From: Oscillospiraceae bacterium
GTDB taxonomy: Bacteria; Bacillota; Clostridia; Oscillospirales; Oscillospiraceae
Reading direction: 5' to 3'
Assembly (NCBI GenBank): GCA_017624645.1
Contig: JAGAMQ010000141.1
Span: 1 to 6,210 of the forward strand
Length of the DNA stretch: 6,210 nt
Shown here: positions 1 through 4,615 of the stretch, in pieces
How the letters are laid out: every line of letters begins with the position of its first letter
How positions within the stretch are numbered: position 1 is the first letter of the stretch
Program-made: the position numbers and the translations under genes
Notes under the pieces: generated by a model
Told to the model about the DNA's origin: nothing
The model's input: the letters and a program-made list of their open reading frames with translations, nothing else
Database searches by the model: none

Positions 1-656
1 ATATTGGTCTCGTGGGCGATGCGGATAGCCTCCAGCACCACAGCCTCGGGAGCCTCGTTGGCCTCGGTCTCGATCATGACCACCTTCTCGAAGGTGGAAG
101 CGATGCACACAAAGCAGTCGCAGGCATCACGCTCTTCAGCGGAGGGGTTGACGATATACTTGTCCCCCACATGGGCAACATTGGTGGTGGCAACAGGTCC
201 GTTCCAGGGCACATCGGAAGAAGCGATGGCGATGGAAGCACCCAGGGAAGCCACGATCTCTACGGGGTTCTCGTAGTCGTTGGCCAGCACGGTGCAAGTG
301 ACCACGGTGTCATTACGCAGCTCCTCGTCAAAGAGGGGACGCATAGGCCGGTCGATGATACGGCTGTTCAGGATGCCCCGGTCGGAGGGCTTGCCCTCAC
401 GGCGGTTAAAAGAGCCGGGGATGCGGCCCACGGCATACATCCGCTCCTCAAACTCGATGGTCAGAGGGAAGTAGTCGATGCCAGCCTTGGGGATGGGGTT
501 GCAGGTGCAGGTGGTCAGAACCACGGTATCGCCGTAGCGGCAGATGCACTCAGCGTTGGCAAGCTCTGCCACCTTACCGGTTTCCACGGTAAAGGGACGG
601 CCGCCGATCTCCATCTCATAAACATGATGGTTGGGATACTGCTTGCGAGTAATCAT
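1..656 (-). CDS. pnp: Polyribonucleotide nucleotidyltransferase (PNPase), N-terminal part, cut by window edge
   Basis: PNPase is a phosphorolytic 3'-to-5' exoribonuclease that releases nucleoside diphosphates from mRNA and acts in the cytoplasm, often with helicases or RNase E/Y-type partners. Only the first 218 residues are present; the full protein is usually about 700 and ends in KH and S1 domains, which lie outside. The visible part is the first RNase PH-like core: RYGDTVVL at 40-47, GIDYFPLTIEFEERMYAVG at 59-77, the GRIPGSFNRREGKPSDR stretch at 77-93 that matches the family's RNA-contacting loop, and IIDRPMRPLF at 100-109. The ATG at 656 is supported by a GGAGG 7 nt upstream. It follows rpsO, the classic rpsO-pnp order, but a terminator and a structured leader separate the two. 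Odd point: eight cysteines (37, 39, 50, 52, 121, 179, 181, 184), six of them in CxC pairs. Family identity is very secure; the frame is open to the window edge. Confidence 0.97.
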   Translation of the reverse strand, partial: MITRKQYPNHHVYEMEIGGRPFTVETGKVAELANAECICRYGDTVVLTTCTCNPIPKAGIDYFPLTIEFEERMYAVGRIPGSFNRREGKPSDRGILNSRIIDRPMRPLFDEELRNDTVVTCTVLANDYENPVEIVASLGASIAIASSDVPWNGPVATTNVAHVGDKYIVNPSAEERDACDCFVCIASTFEKVVMIETEANEAPEAVVLEAIRIAHETN

Positions 657-663
657 TTGTTTT

Positions 664-668
664 CCTCC
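664..668 (-). promoter_or_regulatory. Shine-Dalgarno site of pnp
   Basis: The minus strand reads AAAAAGGAGG here, followed by 7 nt and the pnp ATG. The strength and spacing fix the pnp start. The site is not inside any of the leader hairpins I can draw, so it looks accessible unless alternative folds form. Confidence 0.9.
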
Positions 669-700
669 TTTTTGTTTCGCAGCCTTTTAAGGCGCTCTTT

Positions 701-741
701 GCAACCTCTAAAAACGCATTTTTGATGATTTAAGCGGTTGC
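701..741 (-). promoter_or_regulatory. Leader hairpin of pnp, proximal to the ribosome binding site
   Basis: On the transcribed strand GCAACC (741-736) can pair with GGUUGC (706-701), enclosing an inner AAAAA-UGCG-UUUUU stem at 710-723. It is a modest 6-bp plus 5-bp structure lying about 32 nt upstream of the pnp Shine-Dalgarno. A smaller GCCUU/AAGGC stem (682-693) lies between them. Seen by eye only; no energy was calculated. Confidence 0.45.
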
Positions 742-748
742 CATCTGA

Positions 749-819
749 TTCGGGAGGTTTAGCACTTGAAGCTGGCGTCGACTTGCGACACTACCTTCAA
801 CTGCTAAAGGTCTCCCGAA
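749..819 (-). promoter_or_regulatory. Long imperfect stem-loop in the pnp leader, candidate double-strand RNase target
   Basis: The minus-strand RNA folds on itself over 71 nt: UUCGGGAG (819-812) with CUCCCGAA (756-749), UUUAGCA (808-802) with UGCUAAA (764-758), UUGAAG (800-795) with CUUCAA (771-766), and an apical GUGUCG/CGACGC stem (791-786 with 781-776) with one U-G wobble and a CAAGU loop. That makes about 27 pairs broken by an ACC/C internal loop, one G-G mismatch and a 3x3 loop. The wobble pairs only in minus-strand RNA, which fits this strand being the functional one. Long stems in rpsO-pnp spacers are known RNase III substrates in E. coli and Streptomyces, where cleavage controls pnp expression. 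The same role here is inference. Confidence 0.7.
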
Positions 820-843
820 AGTGCATGCTTTCTTCTTTTTTCC

Positions 844-888
844 TGCACCACTAAACTTCTTTATGATTTGTGCTGTTTTAGGGGTGCA
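844..888 (-). promoter_or_regulatory. First leader hairpin of pnp
   Basis: UGCACC (888-883) pairs with GGUGCA (849-844) and, after a C/U mismatch, CUAAA (881-877) pairs with UUUAG (855-851), leaving a loop of about 21 nt. It lies just downstream of the rpsO terminator. The GGUGCA arm could pair instead with UGCAC at 825-821, so the fold may have two states. No known riboswitch class is recognised. Confidence 0.4.
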
Positions 889-894
889 TTTTAT

Positions 895-923
895 AAAAAG
901 GGCGACCGAGGTCGCCCTTTTTT
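895..923 (-). terminator. Rho-independent terminator after rpsO
   Basis: The transcript has a run of six A (923-918), the stem GGGCGAC/GUCGCCC with a CUCG tetraloop (917-900), then five U (899-895) followed by AUAAAA. The A run pairs with the U run to give a stem of about 12 bp. It starts 6 nt after the rpsO stop codon. The A run also makes it look able to stop transcription from the opposite side, though no gene converges on it here. It should end or attenuate transcripts before pnp, so pnp depends on read-through or on a promoter in the leader. Confidence 0.93.
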
Positions 924-929
924 GCAGAC

Positions 930-1196
930 TTACTTACGGATGCCCAGCTTGGCGATGATTGCACGGTAACGGTTGATGTCCTTCTTTGCCAGATAGTCCA
1001 GCATGTTGCGGCGCTTACCAACCATCATCAAAAGACCACGACGGGAGTGGTTGTCATGCTTGTGGGTACGCAGGTGCTCGGTGAGCTCGTTGATACGGGC
1101 GGTCAGGATGGCAACCTGAACCTCGGGAGAACCGGTATCGCCCTCGTGGGTAGCGTTCTCCAGGATAACCTGAGTCTTCTTTTCCTTCTGAATCAT
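930..1196 (-). CDS. rpsO: 30S ribosomal protein S15
   Basis: S15 is a primary 16S rRNA-binding protein that binds the central-domain three-way junction and helps nucleate the 30S platform; in several bacteria it also represses its own mRNA. The 88-residue length is the family norm. Hallmarks are [21 protein letters not shown] near the N terminus, [12 protein letters not shown] in the middle, [11 protein letters not shown], and the C-terminal [13 protein letters not shown]. An in-frame GTG at 1208 would add MENT, but the AAAAGGTGG element at 1205-1213 sits 8 nt before the ATG at 1196 and overlaps that GTG, so the ATG is chosen. The stop is TAA. A 275-nt spacer separates it from ribF upstream, enough for its own promoter or leader, and a strong terminator follows directly. 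Identity is essentially certain. Confidence 0.98.
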   Translation of the reverse strand: MIQKEKKTQVILENATHEGDTGSPEVQVAILTARINELTEHLRTHKHDNHSRRGLLMMVGKRRNMLDYLAKKDINRYRAIIAKLGIRK

Positions 1197-1204
1197 TGTG
1201 TTTT

Positions 1205-1213
1205 CCACCTTTT
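1205..1213 (-). promoter_or_regulatory. Shine-Dalgarno site of rpsO
   Basis: AAAAGGTGG on the minus strand, with 8 nt to the ATG at 1196. It decides the start against the upstream GTG at 1208, which lies within the site itself. Confidence 0.8.
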
Positions 1214-1342
1214 CTTAAATTTACCTCGTGCCAAGTAAAGGGTCGGTGACTTCCCAAAACTGAGCAGCGGGCATAATTTTTTTGGGGCATATTTCAAAAT
1301 ATCCTTCCTTGCCTTGTCCGGATCTTTCGCTCCATTTCTTCC

Positions 1343-1387
1343 CTTTGCGAATTTTGCAATACACAAAGTATTCCAAAAACCGCAAAG
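1343..1387 (-). promoter_or_regulatory. Imperfect 45-nt inverted repeat upstream of rpsO
   Basis: In the minus-strand RNA CUUUGCG (1387-1381) pairs with CGCAAAG (1349-1343). This is extended inward by a G-U wobble, a U-U mismatch, UUUUG/CAAAA, a G-G mismatch and AAUAC/GUAUU closing a UUUGU loop. About 18 pairs are formed in 45 nt. There is no trailing U run, so it is not a terminator. It could be part of a regulatory leader or a small dispersed intergenic repeat; one copy only is seen here. Confidence 0.55.
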
Positions 1388-1471
1388 CTTGAACTGAATC
1401 AAAACCTCTCGGCCAAGCCATAAAAGTATATTTTTCAATAAGCCCTCGTCCGACCATAGCCAGCCCGGTTA

Positions 1472-2386
1472 TCATATCATAAGTTTTCCCAAATGTAAAG
1501 GGAAATTTTCAAGTATTTTTCGGGTTTCTTGGGCATTTTTCCGAATTTCCGCCTCCAAAGCCCCAAGGTCGGGGAATTTTTTCTCCGGGCGCAGGTATTC
1601 ATAGAACACAAGGGTCAGCTCTTTGCCGTAGAGATCCCCCTGCCAATCCAGCAGCCACGGCTCCACGGTCACATGGCTGCCTCCCACAGTGGGGCGGGTG
1701 CCGATGTTGGTCACCGCCGGATAGGCATGACCCTCCACCAAAGCGCGACAGGCATAGACGCCGTTGACCGGCAGCTGCAGCAAAGGATCAACAGACAGAT
1801 TGGCTGTGGGCGTTCCCATGGTCCTGCCCAGCTGTCTGCCGGGCACCACCCTGCCGGTGAGAATGTGGGGATGCCCTAAAAAGCTGTTTGCGCCACGAAG
1901 ATCGCCCTTTTCCAGCAAGGCGCGGATATGGGTGGAAGACACCACCGTACCTGCCAGCTTCTGCTGGGGGACCACGGTGCAGGGAATTCCATCCTGCCTG
2001 CACTGCTCTATGAGCAGCGCGGCATTGCCCGCACCCCGGCTGCCGAAACGAAAATCCTCCCCGCATACGAAGCCTGCTGCGCCGTATTGCGTACGCAGAA
2101 GCCGGTAAAACTCCTGCCAGGGCATCTGCATCAGTTCCCTGTCAAAGGTCAGCTCCACAACGGTTTCCATTCCTGCATCCAAAAGCAGCCTCTTCCGGTC
2201 CGCCGGGGAGGTAATGAGTCGGGGGGAAGCCCCGGACACCAGTCCGTCGGGGTGGGTGGTAAAGGTGATTACGCCTTTTTTCGCCCCGGTGGCTTCCCCA
2301 AGGGCCTGGCAGGCATCCAGCAACGCCCGATGCCCCAAATGCACCCCGTCAAAAAATCCCAGAGCGTAAATGGTTCTCTCTTTCAT
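1472..2386 (-). CDS. ribF: Bifunctional riboflavin kinase / FAD synthetase
   Basis: The enzyme phosphorylates riboflavin to FMN with ATP and then adenylylates FMN to FAD, in the cytoplasm. The 304 residues are normal for the family. The N-terminal nucleotidyltransferase domain shows ALGFFDGVHLGH at 8-19, CGEDFRFGSRGAGN at 108-121 and the SSTHIR motif at 150-155. The C-terminal riboflavin kinase domain shows GRTMGTPTANL at 187-197 with the PTAN signature at 193-196, VTNIGTRPTV at 225-234, and the EPWLLDW...GDLYGKEL block at 242-256 followed by LRPEKKF. The N terminus is a few residues shorter than in many homologues, but the first core strand is intact. The ATG at 2386 overlaps the truB stop as ATGA and has only a weak GTGAGA upstream, so translation is probably coupled to truB. 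A truB-ribF-rpsO-pnp order is common in Firmicutes. Confidence 0.97.
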   Translation of the reverse strand: MKERTIYALGFFDGVHLGHRALLDACQALGEATGAKKGVITFTTHPDGLVSGASPRLITSPADRKRLLLDAGMETVVELTFDRELMQMPWQEFYRLLRTQYGAAGFVCGEDFRFGSRGAGNAALLIEQCRQDGIPCTVVPQQKLAGTVVSSTHIRALLEKGDLRGANSFLGHPHILTGRVVPGRQLGRTMGTPTANLSVDPLLQLPVNGVYACRALVEGHAYPAVTNIGTRPTVGGSHVTVEPWLLDWQGDLYGKELTLVFYEYLRPEKKFPDLGALEAEIRKNAQETRKILENFPLHLGKLMI

Positions 2387-3252
2387 TCAGATCTCACTTC
2401 AAAAAAACTTTTTACAGTTGACATAACTCCTGCTTCCACCTTTGCCAGCATGAGGAACTCCCCATTTTGGTCATAGGCACGGTAGGTGCCGTCGGGCAGG
2501 TCGATGGAAAAACTGTTGCCGTTGCGGCAGCGCAGTGCCTGCCTGTCTGACAGGGTCACCGCCTCATAGCCGGTAAACATACTGTCAATGCTCAGCAGCA
2601 GACTCTCCGGGTCCGGATGCGCCACCAACTGTGCAAGGGGAATGGATTGCTCCGCGGTATATTCTCCGGCACGGATCCGCCGCAAGCTTTCCATACAGCC
2701 GCCGCAGCCAAGGCTTTCTCCGATATCCTTGCAAAGGGTACGGATGTATGTACCCTTGGAGCAGACGATCCGCAGCCGTGCTGTATCTCCGGAAAATTCC
2801 ACACATTCCAGGCAGTGGATCGTCACACTTCGGGGCTGGCGCTCCACCTGCCTGCCCTTCCGGGCAAGATCGCAAAGCTTTTGGCCGTTTATTTTGATGG
2901 CGCTGTACATGGGCGGCACCTGCAGGATCTCTCCCCGGAAGCTCTCCAGGGCAGAAAGGAATGTTTCCCGGGTCACCTCCACCGGTGACCGGGTCAGCAC
3001 CGTACCGGAAATATCCTCGGTGTCGGTGGTAATACCCAGACGCAGCACCGCTTCGTAGGCTTTTTCCGCGTGTTCAAAAAACTCCACCGCCCGGGTCCCT
3101 CTGCCCACGAATACCGGCAGCACACCGGTAGCCATGGGGTCCAGAGTGCCTCCGTGGCCGATCCTGCGGGTGTGCAGTACGCCCCGGAGCTTGCTCACCA
3201 CATCCTGACTGGTCCAGCCCTCCGGCTTATCCACAATAACGATTCCGTTCAT
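2383..3252 (-). CDS. truB: tRNA pseudouridine(55) synthase TruB
   Basis: TruB isomerises U55 of the T-loop in almost all elongator tRNAs and also acts as a tRNA folding chaperone. The 289-residue product begins MNGIVIVDKPEGWTSQDVV, the standard TruB opening. The catalytic block is GHGGTLDPMATGVLP at 32-46 with the nucleophile Asp38; a Gly replaces the more usual Thr of GHTGTLDP. Downstream are KAYEAVLRLGITTDTEDISG, the VPPMYSAIKINGQKLCDLAR segment and a C-terminal TruB_C/PUA-like domain ending in GTYRAYDQNGEFLMLAKVE. A longer frame starts at 3285, but its extra eleven residues match nothing in the family and lie within nrnA, whereas AGAGGA sits 6 nt before the ATG at 3252. It follows the nrnA stop by 10 nt and overlaps ribF by 4 nt, so it is internal to a compact operon. 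Confidence 0.97.
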   Translation of the reverse strand: MNGIVIVDKPEGWTSQDVVSKLRGVLHTRRIGHGGTLDPMATGVLPVFVGRGTRAVEFFEHAEKAYEAVLRLGITTDTEDISGTVLTRSPVEVTRETFLSALESFRGEILQVPPMYSAIKINGQKLCDLARKGRQVERQPRSVTIHCLECVEFSGDTARLRIVCSKGTYIRTLCKDIGESLGCGGCMESLRRIRAGEYTAEQSIPLAQLVAHPDPESLLLSIDSMFTGYEAVTLSDRQALRCRNGNSFSIDLPDGTYRAYDQNGEFLMLAKVEAGVMSTVKSFFEVRSE

Positions 3253-3257
3253 AATGG

Positions 3258-3263
3258 TCCTCT
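3258..3263 (-). promoter_or_regulatory. Shine-Dalgarno site of truB
   Basis: AGAGGA on the minus strand overlaps the last base of the nrnA TGA codon and lies about 5-6 nt before the truB ATG at 3252. This both decides the truB start and suggests that ribosomes finishing nrnA can reinitiate on truB. Confidence 0.75.
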
Positions 3264-4204
3264 CACAGCTGGGGCATGGCGGCAATGACTGCCTCCACAG
3301 CTTCTTCCATGGGCAGCATCATGCTGGCACCGGCAGCGCCCCGGTGACCGCCACCACCAAATTTCTGACAAATGGCGGAAGCATCGTATTCCGGCAGACA
3401 CCGGACAGAGAGCTTCACCTTACCGCTTCCCTCCTGTCGCAGGGTGGCGGCGATCTTCACGCCCTCGATGGAACGGGGGAAGCCGGAAATATTTTCCATA
3501 TCGTCCTCTTTGACCCCGATCTCCTTTTCAATTTCCAAAGGAATGGGACAAATGCAGATCTGTCCGTCACAAAGGAACCGGGCATTTTCCACCATCCAGC
3601 CCTGCATTTTCAGCCGGGCAAGGGAATTGGTCTCAAAAAGCACCTGATTGAGCATGGCAAGGTCCTGGCTGACCTCTGCACAGGCAGCCGCTACCCGGAA
3701 GGTATCCGCCTTGGTGTTGGGATAGCGGAAGCAGCCGGTATCTGTGGAAATGGCAGTATACAGGGCGTTTGCCATGGGAACATCCAAAGAAACACCCATT
3801 TGGGTCAGCACATCATACACGATCTGGCCGCAGGCAGCGGCAGTGGGGATCACCAGTTCATGCTCAGAAAAAGATCTGTCGCCCCGGTGATGGTCGATGC
3901 GCAGTCCAAAAGAAAGCCCCTTGAAGCACTCCGGCAGCATGGTGTCCGCAGCCACATCCACGCACACCACCGTATCCCCCTCCTGCACAGAGGTCTTGGT
4001 CAGACCCTCCAGCAGGTGGGCATATTTTTGGGTGATCTCGGGATTTTCCAGCACATGGGCAGTCTTGCCCAGCTGCCGCAGACCCCGGCACAGCACAGCG
4101 GCACAGCCCAGGGTGTCCCCGTCGGGACGGCGGTGGGTCACGATGGCAAAGCAGTCCCGCTGCCGAAGGTACGCAGCGGTCTCACTGACCGTCAGCTTCG
4201 CCAT
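3263..4204 (-). CDS. nrnA: DHH/DHHA1 phosphoesterase, NrnA-type oligoribonuclease or pAp phosphatase
   Basis: NrnA-type enzymes degrade 2-5 nt RNA fragments (nanoRNA), and several also dephosphorylate pAp or hydrolyse pApA derived from c-di-AMP. The 313 residues fit the family (about 310-330). The DHH domain has THRRPDGDTLG at 23-33 (His24, Asp28, Asp30), Asp83 in VCVDVA, the name-giving IDHH at 103-106 and STDTG at 153-157 (Asp155), which together are the expected two-metal ligands. The DHHA1 domain ends with FGGGGHRGAAGAS at 282-294, the substrate-binding glycine motif. A GTG at 4210 would add two residues, but GGAGG lies only 3 nt from it and 9 nt from the ATG at 4204, so the ATG is used. 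It overlaps rbfA by 23 nt. Its place with PNPase fits a role in finishing RNA decay. Fold and active site are clear; the exact substrate cannot be told from sequence. Confidence 0.92.
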   Translation of the reverse strand: MAKLTVSETAAYLRQRDCFAIVTHRRPDGDTLGCAAVLCRGLRQLGKTAHVLENPEITQKYAHLLEGLTKTSVQEGDTVVCVDVAADTMLPECFKGLSFGLRIDHHRGDRSFSEHELVIPTAAACGQIVYDVLTQMGVSLDVPMANALYTAISTDTGCFRYPNTKADTFRVAAACAEVSQDLAMLNQVLFETNSLARLKMQGWMVENARFLCDGQICICPIPLEIEKEIGVKEDDMENISGFPRSIEGVKIAATLRQEGSGKVKLSVRCLPEYDASAICQKFGGGGHRGAAGASMMLPMEEAVEAVIAAMPQL

Positions 4205-4550
4205 CTTCACGCACCTCCAAAGAGTTGATAAGCTTCAGCATTTTGGCTCCGTAGGTGATGGAATCGTCCAGCGCCCATACCAGCTCCGGAGTATAGCGCA
4301 GCTTCAGGCTTGCACCCAGCTCCCGGCGCAGGTAACCGCCGGCAGACTTGAGGCCCTTCAGGGCATCCGCTGCCCGCTCCTCCTGCAGGAAGCTTACATA
4401 GACCTTGGCATAGCGAAGGTCAGGGGTCGTCTCCACATGAGTAATGGAGATCATGGTGTCCTGGACCCGGGGGTCCTTGAGATTGCGGATGAGAGAGGAA
4501 AGCTCCTTCTGGATCTCCTCATTGATTCTTCCGATACGGTTGGATGCCAT
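4182..4550 (-). CDS. rbfA: 30S ribosome-binding factor A
   Basis: RbfA binds immature 30S subunits near the 5' end of 16S rRNA, helps late maturation and is needed for growth in the cold in the species studied. The 122-residue product is a single KH-type domain of normal length. Recognisable parts are NRIGRINEEIQKELSSLI at the N terminus, the LKDPRV turn (about 24-29), ISITHVETTPDLRYAKVYVS (35-54), the helix containing LKSAGGYLRREL and the LRYTPELVWALDDSITYGAKM block near the C terminus. The last residues (REDGEADGQ) are acidic and probably disordered. The ATG at 4550 has GGAGG 7 nt upstream (4558-4562). It follows infB after 65 nt containing a strong hairpin. The small ylxP gene that separates infB from rbfA in Bacillus is absent. 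Confidence 0.97.
   Translation of the reverse strand: MASNRIGRINEEIQKELSSLIRNLKDPRVQDTMISITHVETTPDLRYAKVYVSFLQEERAADALKGLKSAGGYLRRELGASLKLRYTPELVWALDDSITYGAKMLKLINSLEVREDGEADGQ
4214..4218 (-). promoter_or_regulatory. Shine-Dalgarno site of nrnA inside rbfA
   Basis: GGAGG on the minus strand, 9 nt before the ATG at 4204, lies within the last codons of rbfA. It favours the ATG over the GTG at 4210, which is too close (3 nt). Confidence 0.75.
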
Positions 4551-4571
4551 AGTATATCCTCCAATTCAGAA

Positions 4572-4601
4572 CTCGCCGTGCCGCGGATGCGACACGGCGA
4601 G
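4572..4601 (-). promoter_or_regulatory. Strong intercistronic hairpin between infB and rbfA
   Basis: The transcript reads CUCGCCGUG, U, CGC, loop AUCC, GCG, G, CACGGCGAG: a 13-bp GC-rich stem with a single U-G wobble and a four-base loop. It begins 14 nt after the infB stop. What follows is UUCUGAAUUGGAGG, not a U run, so it is not a canonical intrinsic terminator. Its 3' arm ends 9 nt before the rbfA GGAGG, leaving that site free. Likely roles are protection of the infB 3' end, a cleavage or pausing site, or weak attenuation; these are inferences. Confidence 0.75.
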
Positions 4602-4615
4602 GACTATATGCCTGA

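Larger units (their letters stand above)
1197..1471 (-). other. ribF-rpsO spacer, AT-richer, probable leader of rpsO
   Basis: This 275-nt stretch holds no gene I recognise. Its composition is clearly more AT-rich and purine-rich on the transcribed strand than the flanking genes. It contains a 45-nt imperfect hairpin (1343-1387), a smaller CCCAAAA/UUUUGGG stem (1286-1280 with 1259-1253) and an ATATTT/AAATAT palindrome near 1290-1302. No intrinsic terminator follows ribF, so the upstream operon may read through into rpsO. Possible promoter parts (TATACT at 1430-1425; TTGAAA at 1297-1292) lack good partners. An 84-codon open frame begins at 1475 in an ATGA overlap with the ribF stop and runs to 1221, but has no good ribosome binding site and resembles no family known to me, so it is not called as a gene. 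The region may carry an S15 autoregulatory leader; that is inference from position. Confidence 0.5.

Noticed and set aside
12..725. Plus-strand open frame of 237 codons opposite pnp
   Set aside because: It lies antisense to an unmistakable PNPase reading frame and its translation resembles no known protein; it is a mirror effect of codon bias in a GC-rich gene.
890..895. TATAAA directly after the rpsO terminator as a -10 box for pnp
   Set aside because: The -35 position would fall inside the terminator stem (GGGCGA), which does not resemble a -35; the AT bases are explained by the terminator's U tract and what follows.
1270..1297. Possible promoter TTGAAA, 16 nt, TATGCC upstream of rpsO
   Set aside because: The -35 is good but the -10 matches only three positions, and it overlaps a short ATATTT/AAATAT palindrome; not strong enough to call.
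1388..1425. tRNA-like look of the segment containing TTGGCCGAGAGG and GTTCAAGC
   Set aside because: The resemblance to a serine tRNA D-arm and T-loop is partial; no acceptor stem or cloverleaf can be drawn.
1425..1460. Possible promoter for rpsO with TATACT at 1430-1425
   Set aside because: The -10 matches five of six positions, but no acceptable -35 lies 16-18 nt upstream; the best hexamers match only two positions.
3253..3285. Longer truB start at 3285
   Set aside because: The added residues do not match TruB N termini and the codons lie inside nrnA; the ATG at 3252 has a well-placed AGAGGA.
3254..4228. Plus-strand open frame of 324 codons opposite nrnA
   Set aside because: It covers the nrnA gene on the other strand, which has all the DHH motifs. 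The antisense product is rich in His, Gly and Gln without domain features and has no ribosome binding site that I can see.
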